Below, piece by piece: positions 13,791 to 21,334 of a DNA stretch of 21,935 nt (position 1 is its first letter; every line of letters starts with the position of its first letter). The stretch spans positions 1 to 21,935 of the forward strand of contig URYY01000017.1 of the NCBI GenBank assembly GCA_900552245.1. The letters are read 5' to 3'. The notes beneath the pieces were generated by a model. The model saw nothing but the letters and a program-made list of their open reading frames with translations, searched no databases and was not told the origin of the DNA. The DNA is from an uncultured Opitutales bacterium. Lineage in GTDB: Bacteria; Verrucomicrobiota; Verrucomicrobiia; Opitutales; Intestinicryptomonadaceae. The position numbers and the translations under genes were made by a program.

Positions 13791-16238
13791 TTAAATTTCA
13801 AGGATTTTGCGCACGTCTTCTTCAAAAGTTCGCCCGCCCGACTGAAGCTCTCCGATAATGTCGCTAAAGAGTTCGCGCTTCTGGTTTTGCAGCTTTCTAA
13901 CGCTCTCTTCAACTGTGTTCTGAGAGATTAGTCTGTACACGAACACATCGCCGCGCTTGCCTATTCTGTGAACTCTGTCTATAGCCTGCTCCTCGACTGC
14001 GGGATTCCACCAAGGGTCCGCCAGAAATACGTAGTCTGCGCCCGTAAGAGTTATTCCAGTGCCGCCTGCCCTGAGGCTTACTAGCATTATTGACGCGGAT
14101 TTCTGCCTCTGGAACTCCTCTACAGGCTCGGCTCTATTTCTGGTAGCTCCCGTTAATTCAAAAATTTTCGCCTCGGGAAATTCGCTCTCAATCTTTGCGC
14201 GTATGCGGCTTAAAAACGAGGTAAACTGACTAAATATTACAGCCTTTCGCGAGCTTGAAACTATTGATGACAAAGCGTCGGAAATAGCCTTAATTTTTCC
14301 GCTATTTAAGAGATCGCAAGAGCCCCCTACCCACTGCAGCAAAGCGGGATCACAAGCAGCCTGCCTAAGCCGCGTAAGAAGCGATAGCACGGAAACTCTC
14401 CCGCCGCGCTCTCCCAATGCGCCTGCGCGCACAGACTCCCGCGCGCTCTCCAATAGCTTCGCATATTCCTGCTCCTGAACTTCGCTCATAACGCAGGGCA
14501 AGTCCACAAAGATTTTTGACGGCAACTCCGCCGCGACTTCGCTTTTTAGGCGGCGCAACACAAATGGCGCAATCTGCGTCCTGAGTCTATGCGCAAAATC
14601 CGGCTCAGTCGCAAGCCTATGCGCAAAATCCGGCCTTGTTCCCATGAGGCCCGGCATGAGCCATCTGAATATGGACCACATATCCAAAAGCCGATTTTCT
14701 ATGGGCGTTCCGCTCAGCGCCGCCTTGTGCTTTGTCCGAATCGCGCATGCGGCCTCGCTAACTTTTGAGTCCGGATTTTTTATGTACTGGGCCTCGTCTA
14801 AGACAGCGATTTCAAATTCCTGCGTATCGAGTTTCTGGCGGTTTCGCCTAAGCTGTGTGTAGCTTGAAATCCAAAGGGCGTCGCTATCCTCACTAAAGTC
14901 TGAATTAGCTCCCAAGACTTTGCAGTTTAAATGCGGGAAGAACTTCTTTGCCTCGTTTAGCCAAACGGCAATTACACTCGCAGGGCAAACTATTAAGAAC
15001 TTCTTGCCGCAGCCGTAATACTTTGAAATTACACTCAGAGTTTGAACGGTCTTTCCCAAGCCCATTTCGTCCGCCAAGAGCATAGAGCAGCCGCAACTAA
15101 AAAGCTTTGCCATTCTGCCCGCGCCCTCGCGCTGGTACGGCCTTAAGAAGCCCTCCCATTCAAAATCCTCAGGCTTGCTTAAAACCTCGCGCTTCCACTC
15201 GCCAAGCTTTGAGGATAGAGACATTTTTACAGCCTCGTCAAAGAGCGTAAAAAGCATGTAGCGGGGAATTTTTCCGCCAAAGAAATCCAAGGCCTTCTTC
15301 GTTGCCCCAAGCAACTTGTCGTCGCTATTTGAGAGCCGCAAAAGCCCTTTATTTTGGATAATTCTGCAGCGGCAGTCCCTGCCCTGCAAAAGCTTTAGCT
15401 CGTCGTAATCGAGCTTGAAGCTTCCGGATGAGCCGCTGAAACTCGGCCGCAAATTAAAATCTTCATCAAGCTCAAGCTGCAAATCGACATCGACATCTTT
15501 TACGCCGTGCATAAGCATTTCAAGATCGTCGGAATGCTGGATTTCAAAATACCTTCTCCACTGCGGCAAGGCCACATTTACAAAACCTGCGAATGAGGAG
15601 CTATCCTCGCAAACGTGGCTCTTTCCATTGTAGCTAAAGTGAGACTTTCTAGCAAGCCGTGCAAGCCTTACAATCTTTTCGCGCTCCGCCGAATTTAAAG
15701 TAGCCGAAGTTCCCTTATTAAAAGCTGCAGTCAAGCCCTTTGGCGTCTTCCAAAACGCCGTAAAAGTTAGAGCCTCGCGCTTTAATTTAAACTGTAAGAC
15801 AAGCGGCATCGCACTCTCTTTCAATGCAGCGGGCAAGGCTTCAGATTGCGGCAGGGCTTTCTCTTCCTTTTCAGGCTCCTTTTTATCCGGCCTTATAGCC
15901 GGAATTTCGTCGGCAAGAAGCTCCTCTAGCTCGTACATGCAGGCTACGGCGCAAGCTGCGTTTAAATCTTCATCTCGGCTTGAGCCGCGCAGCGTAAATG
16001 CGCCGCCGTCAAAGTTTATAACGCAATAGGGCTCGGTTTCGTCATCGATTTTTAGAGAGGCCGAAGCGTAGTTTTCGTGCACTTCAAGCGTCTTTACAAA
16101 ACCGCTTGTGTAATAGAGCCTGCCGCGCGAAATTTGCGCGCGAGAAAATTTCGACTCCCAATTGAAGTCAAAATTTTCAAACCGCGCCTCCAACGCCGAG
16201 CGTTCGTAGGCGCGCTGTGCTGAGCGCAAAAAGGCCAT
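13791..16238 (-). CDS. SNF2/SWI2-family DNA translocase with degenerate SWIM-like N-terminus
   Basis: An 815-residue SNF2 ATPase of the bacterial (RapA/HepA-related) type that moves along duplex DNA. The helicase core occupies about residues 365-790: motif I DEMGLGKT (390-397), motif II DEAQ (481-484), motif III SGTP (509-512), motif V region SLRAGGTGITLTGAD and motif VI QAIDRVHRIG (751-760). The N-terminus (about 35-110) matches the position of the SWIM zinc finger seen in relatives, including the lead-in ISRGRLYYTSGFV, but the Cys-x-Cys...Cys-x-His ligands are absent. A 30-base tandem duplication lies at 14587-14634. The gene abuts the glgA stop without a gap. Its cellular target (RNA polymerase, recombination intermediates or other) is unknown. 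Confidence 0.93.
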   Translation of the reverse strand: MAFLRSAQRAYERSALEARFENFDFNWESKFSRAQISRGRLYYTSGFVKTLEVHENYASASLKIDDETEPYCVINFDGGAFTLRGSSRDEDLNAACAVACMYELEELLADEIPAIRPDKKEPEKEEKALPQSEALPAALKESAMPLVLQFKLKREALTFTAFWKTPKGLTAAFNKGTSATLNSAEREKIVRLARLARKSHFSYNGKSHVCEDSSSFAGFVNVALPQWRRYFEIQHSDDLEMLMHGVKDVDVDLQLELDEDFNLRPSFSGSSGSFKLDYDELKLLQGRDCRCRIIQNKGLLRLSNSDDKLLGATKKALDFFGGKIPRYMLFTLFDEAVKMSLSSKLGEWKREVLSKPEDFEWEGFLRPYQREGAGRMAKLFSCGCSMLLADEMGLGKTVQTLSVISKYYGCGKKFLIVCPASVIAVWLNEAKKFFPHLNCKVLGANSDFSEDSDALWISSYTQLRRNRQKLDTQEFEIAVLDEAQYIKNPDSKVSEAACAIRTKHKAALSGTPIENRLLDMWSIFRWLMPGLMGTRPDFAHRLATEPDFAHRLRTQIAPFVLRRLKSEVAAELPSKIFVDLPCVMSEVQEQEYAKLLESARESVRAGALGERGGRVSVLSLLTRLRQAACDPALLQWVGGSCDLLNSGKIKAISDALSSIVSSSRKAVIFSQFTSFLSRIRAKIESEFPEAKIFELTGATRNRAEPVEEFQRQKSASIMLVSLRAGGTGITLTGADYVFLADPWWNPAVEEQAIDRVHRIGKRGDVFVYRLISQNTVEESVRKLQNQKRELFSDIIGELQSGGRTFEEDVRKILEI
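14587..14634. repeat. 30-base in-frame tandem repeat inside the SNF2 gene
   Basis: An 18-base identical core at 14587-14604 recurs at 14617-14634, a period of 30 bases. It encodes the doubled PDFAHRL at about residues 537-552 of the helicase, between motif III and the PFVLRRLKSE element. Being a multiple of three, it leaves the frame intact. Confidence 0.85.
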
Positions 16239-17705
16239 TTACATAAGTCCGCTTCTCTGGTTTATAGCCCAAGTGTAAAGCTGAGAATACTCGAGCGCGG
16301 ATTTCTTCCAAGAGAAGTCCTTTTTCATACCGTTTTCGCGCAATTTTAGATAGTCGGACTTTCTATCGTAGTAGGTTGAGCAGGCCCAACCTATGGTGTT
16401 GTACAGAGCCGATGTAGTAGCGTCGTAGAATACAAAGCCATCTCCGCTTGCGCTGCTTTCCATATATTGGCTTACGGTGTCTGCTAGCCCGCCCGTGTGG
16501 CGTACAATTGGCGGAGTGCCGTAAGCCATGGAATATAGCTGGTTTAGTCCGCAGGGCTCGAATCGGCTGGGCATTACAAAGAAGTCTGAGCCCGCCTCTA
16601 TCATGTGCGAAAGCGCGTTGTCGTAACCTATGTAAACGCCGACCTTACCTCCGTAGATACTCGCAAGGCGCGAGAAATCCGCCTGCAATGAGGGCTCTCC
16701 GCTTCCCAATATCGCAAACTGCACCTGCATGTTAGAGACTATCGGATCTATTATGTGCGCCAACAAGTCCAAGCCCTTCTGCTCGTACAAGCGCGACACC
16801 ACTCCGAAAATCGGCACATTCGGGTTCTGCTCAAGCCCCAAGCGCTTTTGCAGGGCCTTCTTGCACTCGTCCTTGCCGGACATATCGCCTAAAGAGTAAT
16901 TTGCGCTTATAAATTTGTCTTTTGCCGGATTCCACTCTTCGTAATCAATGCCGTTTACTATGCCAACCATATCGGCCGCCTTAAAGCGCATTAGAGCGTC
17001 GAGCCCGCAGCCGTACTGGGGCGTTTTAATTTCCTGGGCGTAAGTGGGGCTTACGGTGGAAATTTTTGTGGAATTGTAAATTGCGCCCTTCATCAAGTTT
17101 AGATTCCCTAAGGCTTCGCAGTTGTGCGAGTTAAATAACTCCGCGCTAGGCAAACCCGCAAACTCCAAAAGCTCGCGCGGGAATATGCCCTGGTGTTGCA
17201 TATTGTGTATGGTAAATACCGTCGCAGCCCTTCCTATTTTTGAGTAGCGATGGGTCGTGTTTAGATAAAGCGGCACAAAGCCCGTAGTCCAATCGTGGCA
17301 GTGGATTACGTCGGGAATCCAGTTTTGAGACTCGCAAAGATCAATTGCAGCCTTATCTAAAAATGCAAAGCGCGCACCGTTATCTTGGTAGGAATACGAG
17401 CCCTCATTGTAAATTCCTGGGCGCTTGTAGTACATGTCATACTCTAGAAAAAACGCCTTTGCCTTCCCTAAATCTTTAGACCAAACCGCGCAAAAATTTT
17501 CAACGCCTATGCCCAAGTGCACGCAAAATGGCGATAGCTCCAGCTTGAAAGACTCGTCTTTCTTCACGCAGGAATAAAGCGGAGTTACTATGCGCACCTC
17601 ATGCCCCTGATTTGCAAGCTCCTTTGAAAGCGAAGAAACCATATCCGCAAGCCCCCCGACCTTTGAAAAGGGAGCGCACTCTGGAGAAACCATTAAAATT
17701 TTCAT
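16239..17705 (-). CDS. glgA: Glycogen synthase (ADP-glucose dependent, GT5)
   Basis: GlgA extends alpha-1,4-glucan chains from ADP-glucose. The 488-residue protein shows the N-terminal sugar-nucleotide motif KVGGLADMV (about residues 15-23, the KxGGL element), HCHDWTTG (about 135-142), VNGIDYEEWNP, and the C-terminal GT-B site EPCGLNQLYSMAYGTPP with TGGLADTV after it. All key elements are present. It is the first gene of the eight-gene array and has a 190-base upstream region with a candidate promoter. No other glycogen genes are in the window, so branching enzyme and ADP-glucose pyrophosphorylase must be elsewhere. The start has no Shine-Dalgarno. Confidence 0.96.
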   Translation of the reverse strand: MKILMVSPECAPFSKVGGLADMVSSLSKELANQGHEVRIVTPLYSCVKKDESFKLELSPFCVHLGIGVENFCAVWSKDLGKAKAFFLEYDMYYKRPGIYNEGSYSYQDNGARFAFLDKAAIDLCESQNWIPDVIHCHDWTTGFVPLYLNTTHRYSKIGRAATVFTIHNMQHQGIFPRELLEFAGLPSAELFNSHNCEALGNLNLMKGAIYNSTKISTVSPTYAQEIKTPQYGCGLDALMRFKAADMVGIVNGIDYEEWNPAKDKFISANYSLGDMSGKDECKKALQKRLGLEQNPNVPIFGVVSRLYEQKGLDLLAHIIDPIVSNMQVQFAILGSGEPSLQADFSRLASIYGGKVGVYIGYDNALSHMIEAGSDFFVMPSRFEPCGLNQLYSMAYGTPPIVRHTGGLADTVSQYMESSASGDGFVFYDATTSALYNTIGWACSTYYDRKSDYLKLRENGMKKDFSWKKSALEYSQLYTWAINQRSGLM

Positions 17706-17735
17706 AGAAAAGAATATTTGAGTTTTATCGGGGCA

Positions 17736-17748
17736 CCCGCGCTGCGGG
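17736..17748 (-). promoter_or_regulatory. GC-rich hairpin in the glgA leader
   Basis: CCCGC and GCGGG arms with a 3-base loop lie about 30 bases before the glgA start. There is no T-tract, so it is not a terminator. It may affect mRNA stability or translation; no known RNA element is recognised. Confidence 0.3.
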
Positions 17749-17803
17749 CGTCAATTCTTGCAAATTACCGCAGGCACGCGCGGGCATTGTCAAAAATCGT
17801 GCA

Positions 17804-17847
17804 ATTCTCCCATTTTGAGACTTAAAAGTCAAGTTTAAGGCGCCTTA
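17804..17847 (-). promoter_or_regulatory. Candidate promoter and palindromes upstream of glgA
   Basis: On the - strand TTGACT (17827-17832) is followed after 17 bases by GAGAAT (17804-17809), a fair sigma-70-like pair about 100 bases before the glgA start. A palindrome with GACTT/AAGTC arms (17819-17830) overlaps the -35, and a perfect 12-base palindrome TAAGGCGCCTTA (17836-17847) sits just upstream of it. The position suits operator sites controlling the array. The binding protein is unknown. Confidence 0.4.
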
Positions 17848-17895
17848 TTAAATAGCGGATAAAAATTCGCAAGCGCTAGAACTTTTGCAGTTCTT

Positions 17896-20766
17896 TTAAT
17901 TTAGACTACGCGCGCGCACAATTTTTGCAACTTTTCCCGATACAATTAGCGCAAGTAGCGCAAAAAATACCATTAGAATCTCCGAGGGCTCCGACATCTC
18001 GGTAGTATCGCTCTCATCAAGGTCGGACTCCGTTAGCTCGTAATTTTTGTCGCTTTTTAAAGCCTTCTTTTCGGCACGCTTCATAATCTCCTCCTGCGAC
18101 TTGCGCTCTACTACGATTAGCGCCGTCTGGGGTGAGAGAATTTTTATTTCCTTACTTAGCTTCGCGGCCTCCGCGTAAAGGCTCTGCTTTAGCGATGGAT
18201 TTGCCGCAATCTTTTCGGATAGCCTCCAAAGCTTTAACATATCGACATCTCGCTGGTCTGAAAACATTGCAAGTACATCTTCCGGCAAGCTTTCAAATTT
18301 TGAATTTTTAAAGAGTTCAAGATTATCTCCGTATTTTGCCTCAACTATCTGCAAAGTATCGATGCCCGATTTTTCAAATTGAAGAATTGAATCTCCGCAC
18401 CTAAGTACAATAGCGCTTTTCGATTCAAATTTAGGATTTTCAAATTCCTTAGTCTTACTTGGGTTTGAAAGGTAAAATATCTGAACGCTATCGTCAGGCA
18501 AAAATTCGGCGGACTTTGAGAAGTTTTTTGCGATGTCGGCCTCCGCAAATAGCTTTGACAAATTTTTATCAAAGCCCCCCACCCTCTTAAAGGAATCGAA
18601 TGCGACTTTTAATCCGCCCAGATTCCACTTGCCGCCTTCGCCGCGCTCCACTATTTTTTCAAAGGGCGAGAAGTTCAAATTTGAAAAGTAGAATTTAACT
18701 CTGCTTACGCTCGGATACTCTCTGTCCAAATCTTGCAAAAATTTTTCGACATCTTCAAATTTTGCGCCGCTAGCCGACATATCTAAAATTACGGCGGGCA
18801 AGATGCTAAGTTTTGTAAAATCGCCTTCGTTAAAATTCTTAAAGTTTGGACTTAAGGCAAAAAATTCTCCGCAATCATAAACGTTTAAAAGTTTGTTTGA
18901 ACTCGGCGAATCTTCAAATTCAAAGCTTTTGCCGTTTATCGAAAACTTTGAATTTTCTATTCCGCTTAATTTTGCAAACTCAAGCTCGAGTTTGAAGTCG
19001 TAATCCATAGGGAAGACGCGCAGCGAAACTAAGTTGTCGCCCTTGTAAAATGCAATGGCCGGATCGCGCAAATCGCTTACAATATTCTGATACGCCCACA
19101 GAGCCGACCTCTTTTCAACAAAGCTTGCCCTGCGCATTAGTTTATTCATTTCAAATGACATAGCGCTGACAAAAACGCCGTCGGGAAGCTCGAGATTTCC
19201 GATAAATTCGCTATAAAAGTTTTCCCCCGCGGCAAGAGTTAAAGAGAGCTTTCCAAAATTTCCACCCTCCGCTTTAAAATCAGCGCTTTTAATCTCGCGT
19301 GTTTTTGAAATTTTTTCAGTCCTAACCACCATAAATGCGGTTTTTAAATTTAGAAAACTCCGCTTTTTTACATCGCTTATTTCCAACTCCAGCGGCCTAT
19401 TTAGAAATAGCAGCGATATCCGCTCCAAGTAGGAATCACGCACCACCATAGAGTCGCACAGAATTTCCATTTCAAGGGGCGTTAGGTATGGATAGTAGTC
19501 GCCATACTTAAACTCCAAAAATTTTATTGCAGCCTTTGCTACGGCCTCAGGGTCGCCTTCAAAGTTGCGGTCTGAGTTTGTATCGGGGCTTTCGACGTAG
19601 GCGAGGGCCTTTGCGAGTTCCACGCGGTAATAGTAATCGCGGGCGCAAATGGCAAATATGGGCAAAAGCATCGCAAAAACAAGAACTCCGACAGCGGGAG
19701 CTTTTTTAGTTTGAGCCTGTAAAATCTTTGTAATTTTAAGCGTAGCAAATAACCATAAAACAAGTGGGGCTATCATTACTATGCCGATACCCTTAACAAT
19801 AAGAAAAGGCATAAGTGGCATAAAGGGCAAAAACAGAAGCATTACATAGCTTAAAATTAAATATATTGGCCCCGTTAGAAATATTTGTAAAAAAGCGGGA
19901 AGTTTAGATTTAAATATAGGAAGCAATAAGAGCAGAAAATTTGCAAGCACCACGCCCCAGAAGAACTTTTCGTCAAAGGGCATTTCCATCGAATTGATGG
20001 CAAAATAAAAATAGTAGGCGGCGGGCAATACCATGCCAAAAAGTCCAATCAAAAACAGGCGAAGGAGTTTATTTTGCTCGCGAATAATTGCGCCAAAGGA
20101 AATCGCAATTACGCGCCCCACCGCAACGCAAGTTAAAAATGCGAGTATCGAAAATACTGCTATAAATATTAGTACTAGCGAATCGGGTAATGAACTAAAT
20201 TTGGATAATAACAGAAATAGCAAATATGTAAACGCCGGAACAAGAATTGCCGAAATAAGCGATATTAAGAAGCTTTTACCGAGATCCAGTTTGGAATCAA
20301 AGGCGCAAATTTTAAGGCCTAAAAACAGAGAAGGTATGGCTATAAAAAGAATAAAGTTAAAGAAGTGCCCGAAAAATGAAAATATCCACGGCGAAACGTC
20401 GGTAAAAGTTTTTGGAATAAAGTAGAGCGATACAGCGAAGTAAAATACTAAAAGAAAAACAAGCCCAAAAGAACGTGCGATTGAAAGATAACGCCTCTTT
20501 GCCCCCGCCGCAAGCGCGCCAAAGATTAGAACGACTATATTAAGCGATACCAAAACGCAAAAACTCACTATAGATTCAGAGTCCATATCACCCCACAGAA
20601 TCCGCCCCGCGTTTAGATTTGCAAGAAGCATAAAAAGCTGCGGAAGAACAAAAAATATCCAAAGCGAACGCGCCGAGTAGAAGAAGTCTGGCAAAATGTG
20701 ACTGCCTTGAAAATTCGATTCTTTACTAAAATCTAGAAGTAGGAAGTCTTTAATTTCTTTTAACAT
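17896..20766 (-). CDS. MSEP-CTERM sorting-domain membrane protein (VIT-like and vWA-like domains)
   Basis: A 956-residue protein whose C-terminus carries MSEP (residues 924-927), a hydrophobic helix (about 930-943) and a basic end (KVAKIVRARSLN): a sorting signal of the MSEP-CTERM class, paired with exosortase K. About 11 helices occupy residues 33-375; Lys/Arg-rich loops fall after helices 2, 4, 6, 8 and 10, so N-in and a periplasmic soluble half are expected. Residues about 505-600 resemble a VIT domain (LELPDGVFVSAMSFEM, then ALWAYQNIVSDLRDP and LRVFPM). Residues about 655-850 look von Willebrand A-like with DMSAS (662-666) as a possible MIDAS DxSxS. LSPQTALIVVE (877-887) is a motif often seen near the end of VIT proteins. 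The function is unknown. The gene overlaps xrtK by 17 bases. Confidence 0.85.
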   Translation of the reverse strand: MLKEIKDFLLLDFSKESNFQGSHILPDFFYSARSLWIFFVLPQLFMLLANLNAGRILWGDMDSESIVSFCVLVSLNIVVLIFGALAAGAKRRYLSIARSFGLVFLLVFYFAVSLYFIPKTFTDVSPWIFSFFGHFFNFILFIAIPSLFLGLKICAFDSKLDLGKSFLISLISAILVPAFTYLLFLLLSKFSSLPDSLVLIFIAVFSILAFLTCVAVGRVIAISFGAIIREQNKLLRLFLIGLFGMVLPAAYYFYFAINSMEMPFDEKFFWGVVLANFLLLLLPIFKSKLPAFLQIFLTGPIYLILSYVMLLFLPFMPLMPFLIVKGIGIVMIAPLVLWLFATLKITKILQAQTKKAPAVGVLVFAMLLPIFAICARDYYYRVELAKALAYVESPDTNSDRNFEGDPEAVAKAAIKFLEFKYGDYYPYLTPLEMEILCDSMVVRDSYLERISLLFLNRPLELEISDVKKRSFLNLKTAFMVVRTEKISKTREIKSADFKAEGGNFGKLSLTLAAGENFYSEFIGNLELPDGVFVSAMSFEMNKLMRRASFVEKRSALWAYQNIVSDLRDPAIAFYKGDNLVSLRVFPMDYDFKLELEFAKLSGIENSKFSINGKSFEFEDSPSSNKLLNVYDCGEFFALSPNFKNFNEGDFTKLSILPAVILDMSASGAKFEDVEKFLQDLDREYPSVSRVKFYFSNLNFSPFEKIVERGEGGKWNLGGLKVAFDSFKRVGGFDKNLSKLFAEADIAKNFSKSAEFLPDDSVQIFYLSNPSKTKEFENPKFESKSAIVLRCGDSILQFEKSGIDTLQIVEAKYGDNLELFKNSKFESLPEDVLAMFSDQRDVDMLKLWRLSEKIAANPSLKQSLYAEAAKLSKEIKILSPQTALIVVERKSQEEIMKRAEKKALKSDKNYELTESDLDESDTTEMSEPSEILMVFFALLALIVSGKVAKIVRARSLN
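17899..17997 (-). other. MSEP-CTERM sorting signal
   Basis: This segment encodes residues 924-956 of the large membrane protein: the MSEP tetrapeptide (17986-17997), a transmembrane stretch and an Arg/Lys-rich tail. The tripartite plan of motif, helix and basic tail is that of PEP-CTERM-like exosortase substrates; cleavage would be expected at or near the motif on the periplasmic face. Confidence 0.8.
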
Positions 20767-21274
20767 AGCCGAAGTTTAGAGTTAGAGTTATAAAAAGAAG
20801 AAATGAAAAGAATACCACCCCGCCCGCGAACATGTGAAGCGCAGGCGCAAAGCGCTCGTCCAAGAATCCGCGCGTAAAATTTAAAACTAAAATTGCTACA
20901 CTTATTCGCAAGGCGTTTGCAAAAATCGCAAGCGGAATAGATAGCGCAATAGATGCAATAAAAGTTAAAATTAAGGCAAAAAAGCCCCTGCACCTTTCGC
21001 TTAAAATCCAAAATACGCACGCAGTTAATATTGAAAAAAACGAAACTCCCGAGCAGGAGGCATTAACTAAGACTCCGTTTGGGGAAAACACATCTAAATA
21101 CACGCCCTCACTTGCGAGCGTGGGCGGGTTTAAAAATAAAATTAAAGCCGTAATTTTTGCCGCTTTTTCTGCAAACCACAACACCAAGGCCTCAGGGAAA
21201 AGCCTACTTAAAAATAGCGCAAAAAAGCAAAGTACTACCCTAAAAAAAAGTAAGACTTTCATATTTGTCCCCAT
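20750..21274 (-). CDS. xrtK: Exosortase K (XrtK)-type membrane transpeptidase
   Basis: Exosortases are polytopic membrane cysteine enzymes that cut C-terminal sorting signals. From the ATG at 21274 the protein has 174 residues and several hydrophobic helices. The conserved catalytic set is present: Cys74 in NASCSGVSFF, Arg123 in NALRISVAI and His147 in ALHMFAGG. The frame is open to 21322, but this start is preferred because GAGG lies 5 bases before it; an ATG at 21262 is a further option. The K-type call rests on its small size and on the overlapping downstream gene, whose product ends with an MSEP-CTERM signal. The start lies 60 bases after the stop of the CDF transporter gene, so cotranscription with it is possible. 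Confidence 0.83.
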   Translation of the reverse strand: MGTNMKVLLFFRVVLCFFALFLSRLFPEALVLWFAEKAAKITALILFLNPPTLASEGVYLDVFSPNGVLVNASCSGVSFFSILTACVFWILSERCRGFFALILTFIASIALSIPLAIFANALRISVAILVLNFTRGFLDERFAPALHMFAGGVVFFSFLLFITLTLNFGYVKRN

Positions 21275-21279
21275 AAAAA

Positions 21280-21283
21280 CCTC
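21280..21283 (-). promoter_or_regulatory. Shine-Dalgarno deciding the xrtK start
   Basis: GAGG on the - strand, 5 bases before the ATG at 21274. Neither the in-frame ATG at 21322 nor that at 21262 has an equal site, so this fixes the preferred start. Confidence 0.55.
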
Positions 21284-21334
21284 GAGTAGCGCTAAGTTTA
21301 TAGGAATATTTATGAAAGTCAAATAGTAAAAGTA

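Noticed and set aside
13766..13912. N-terminal extension of xth by 49 residues
   Set aside because: The extension lies largely inside the helicase gene and precedes the canonical MKIISWN start of the family.
17706..17895. Possible RNA gene or riboswitch in the largest intergenic region
   Set aside because: Only short palindromes and a 5-bp GC hairpin were found; no tRNA-like fold or known riboswitch core could be seen.
20760..21020. An 86-residue open frame on the - strand inside xrtK
   Set aside because: It overlaps the exosortase gene in another frame, is rich in Cys and Arg without family motifs, and the main frame contains all catalytic residues.
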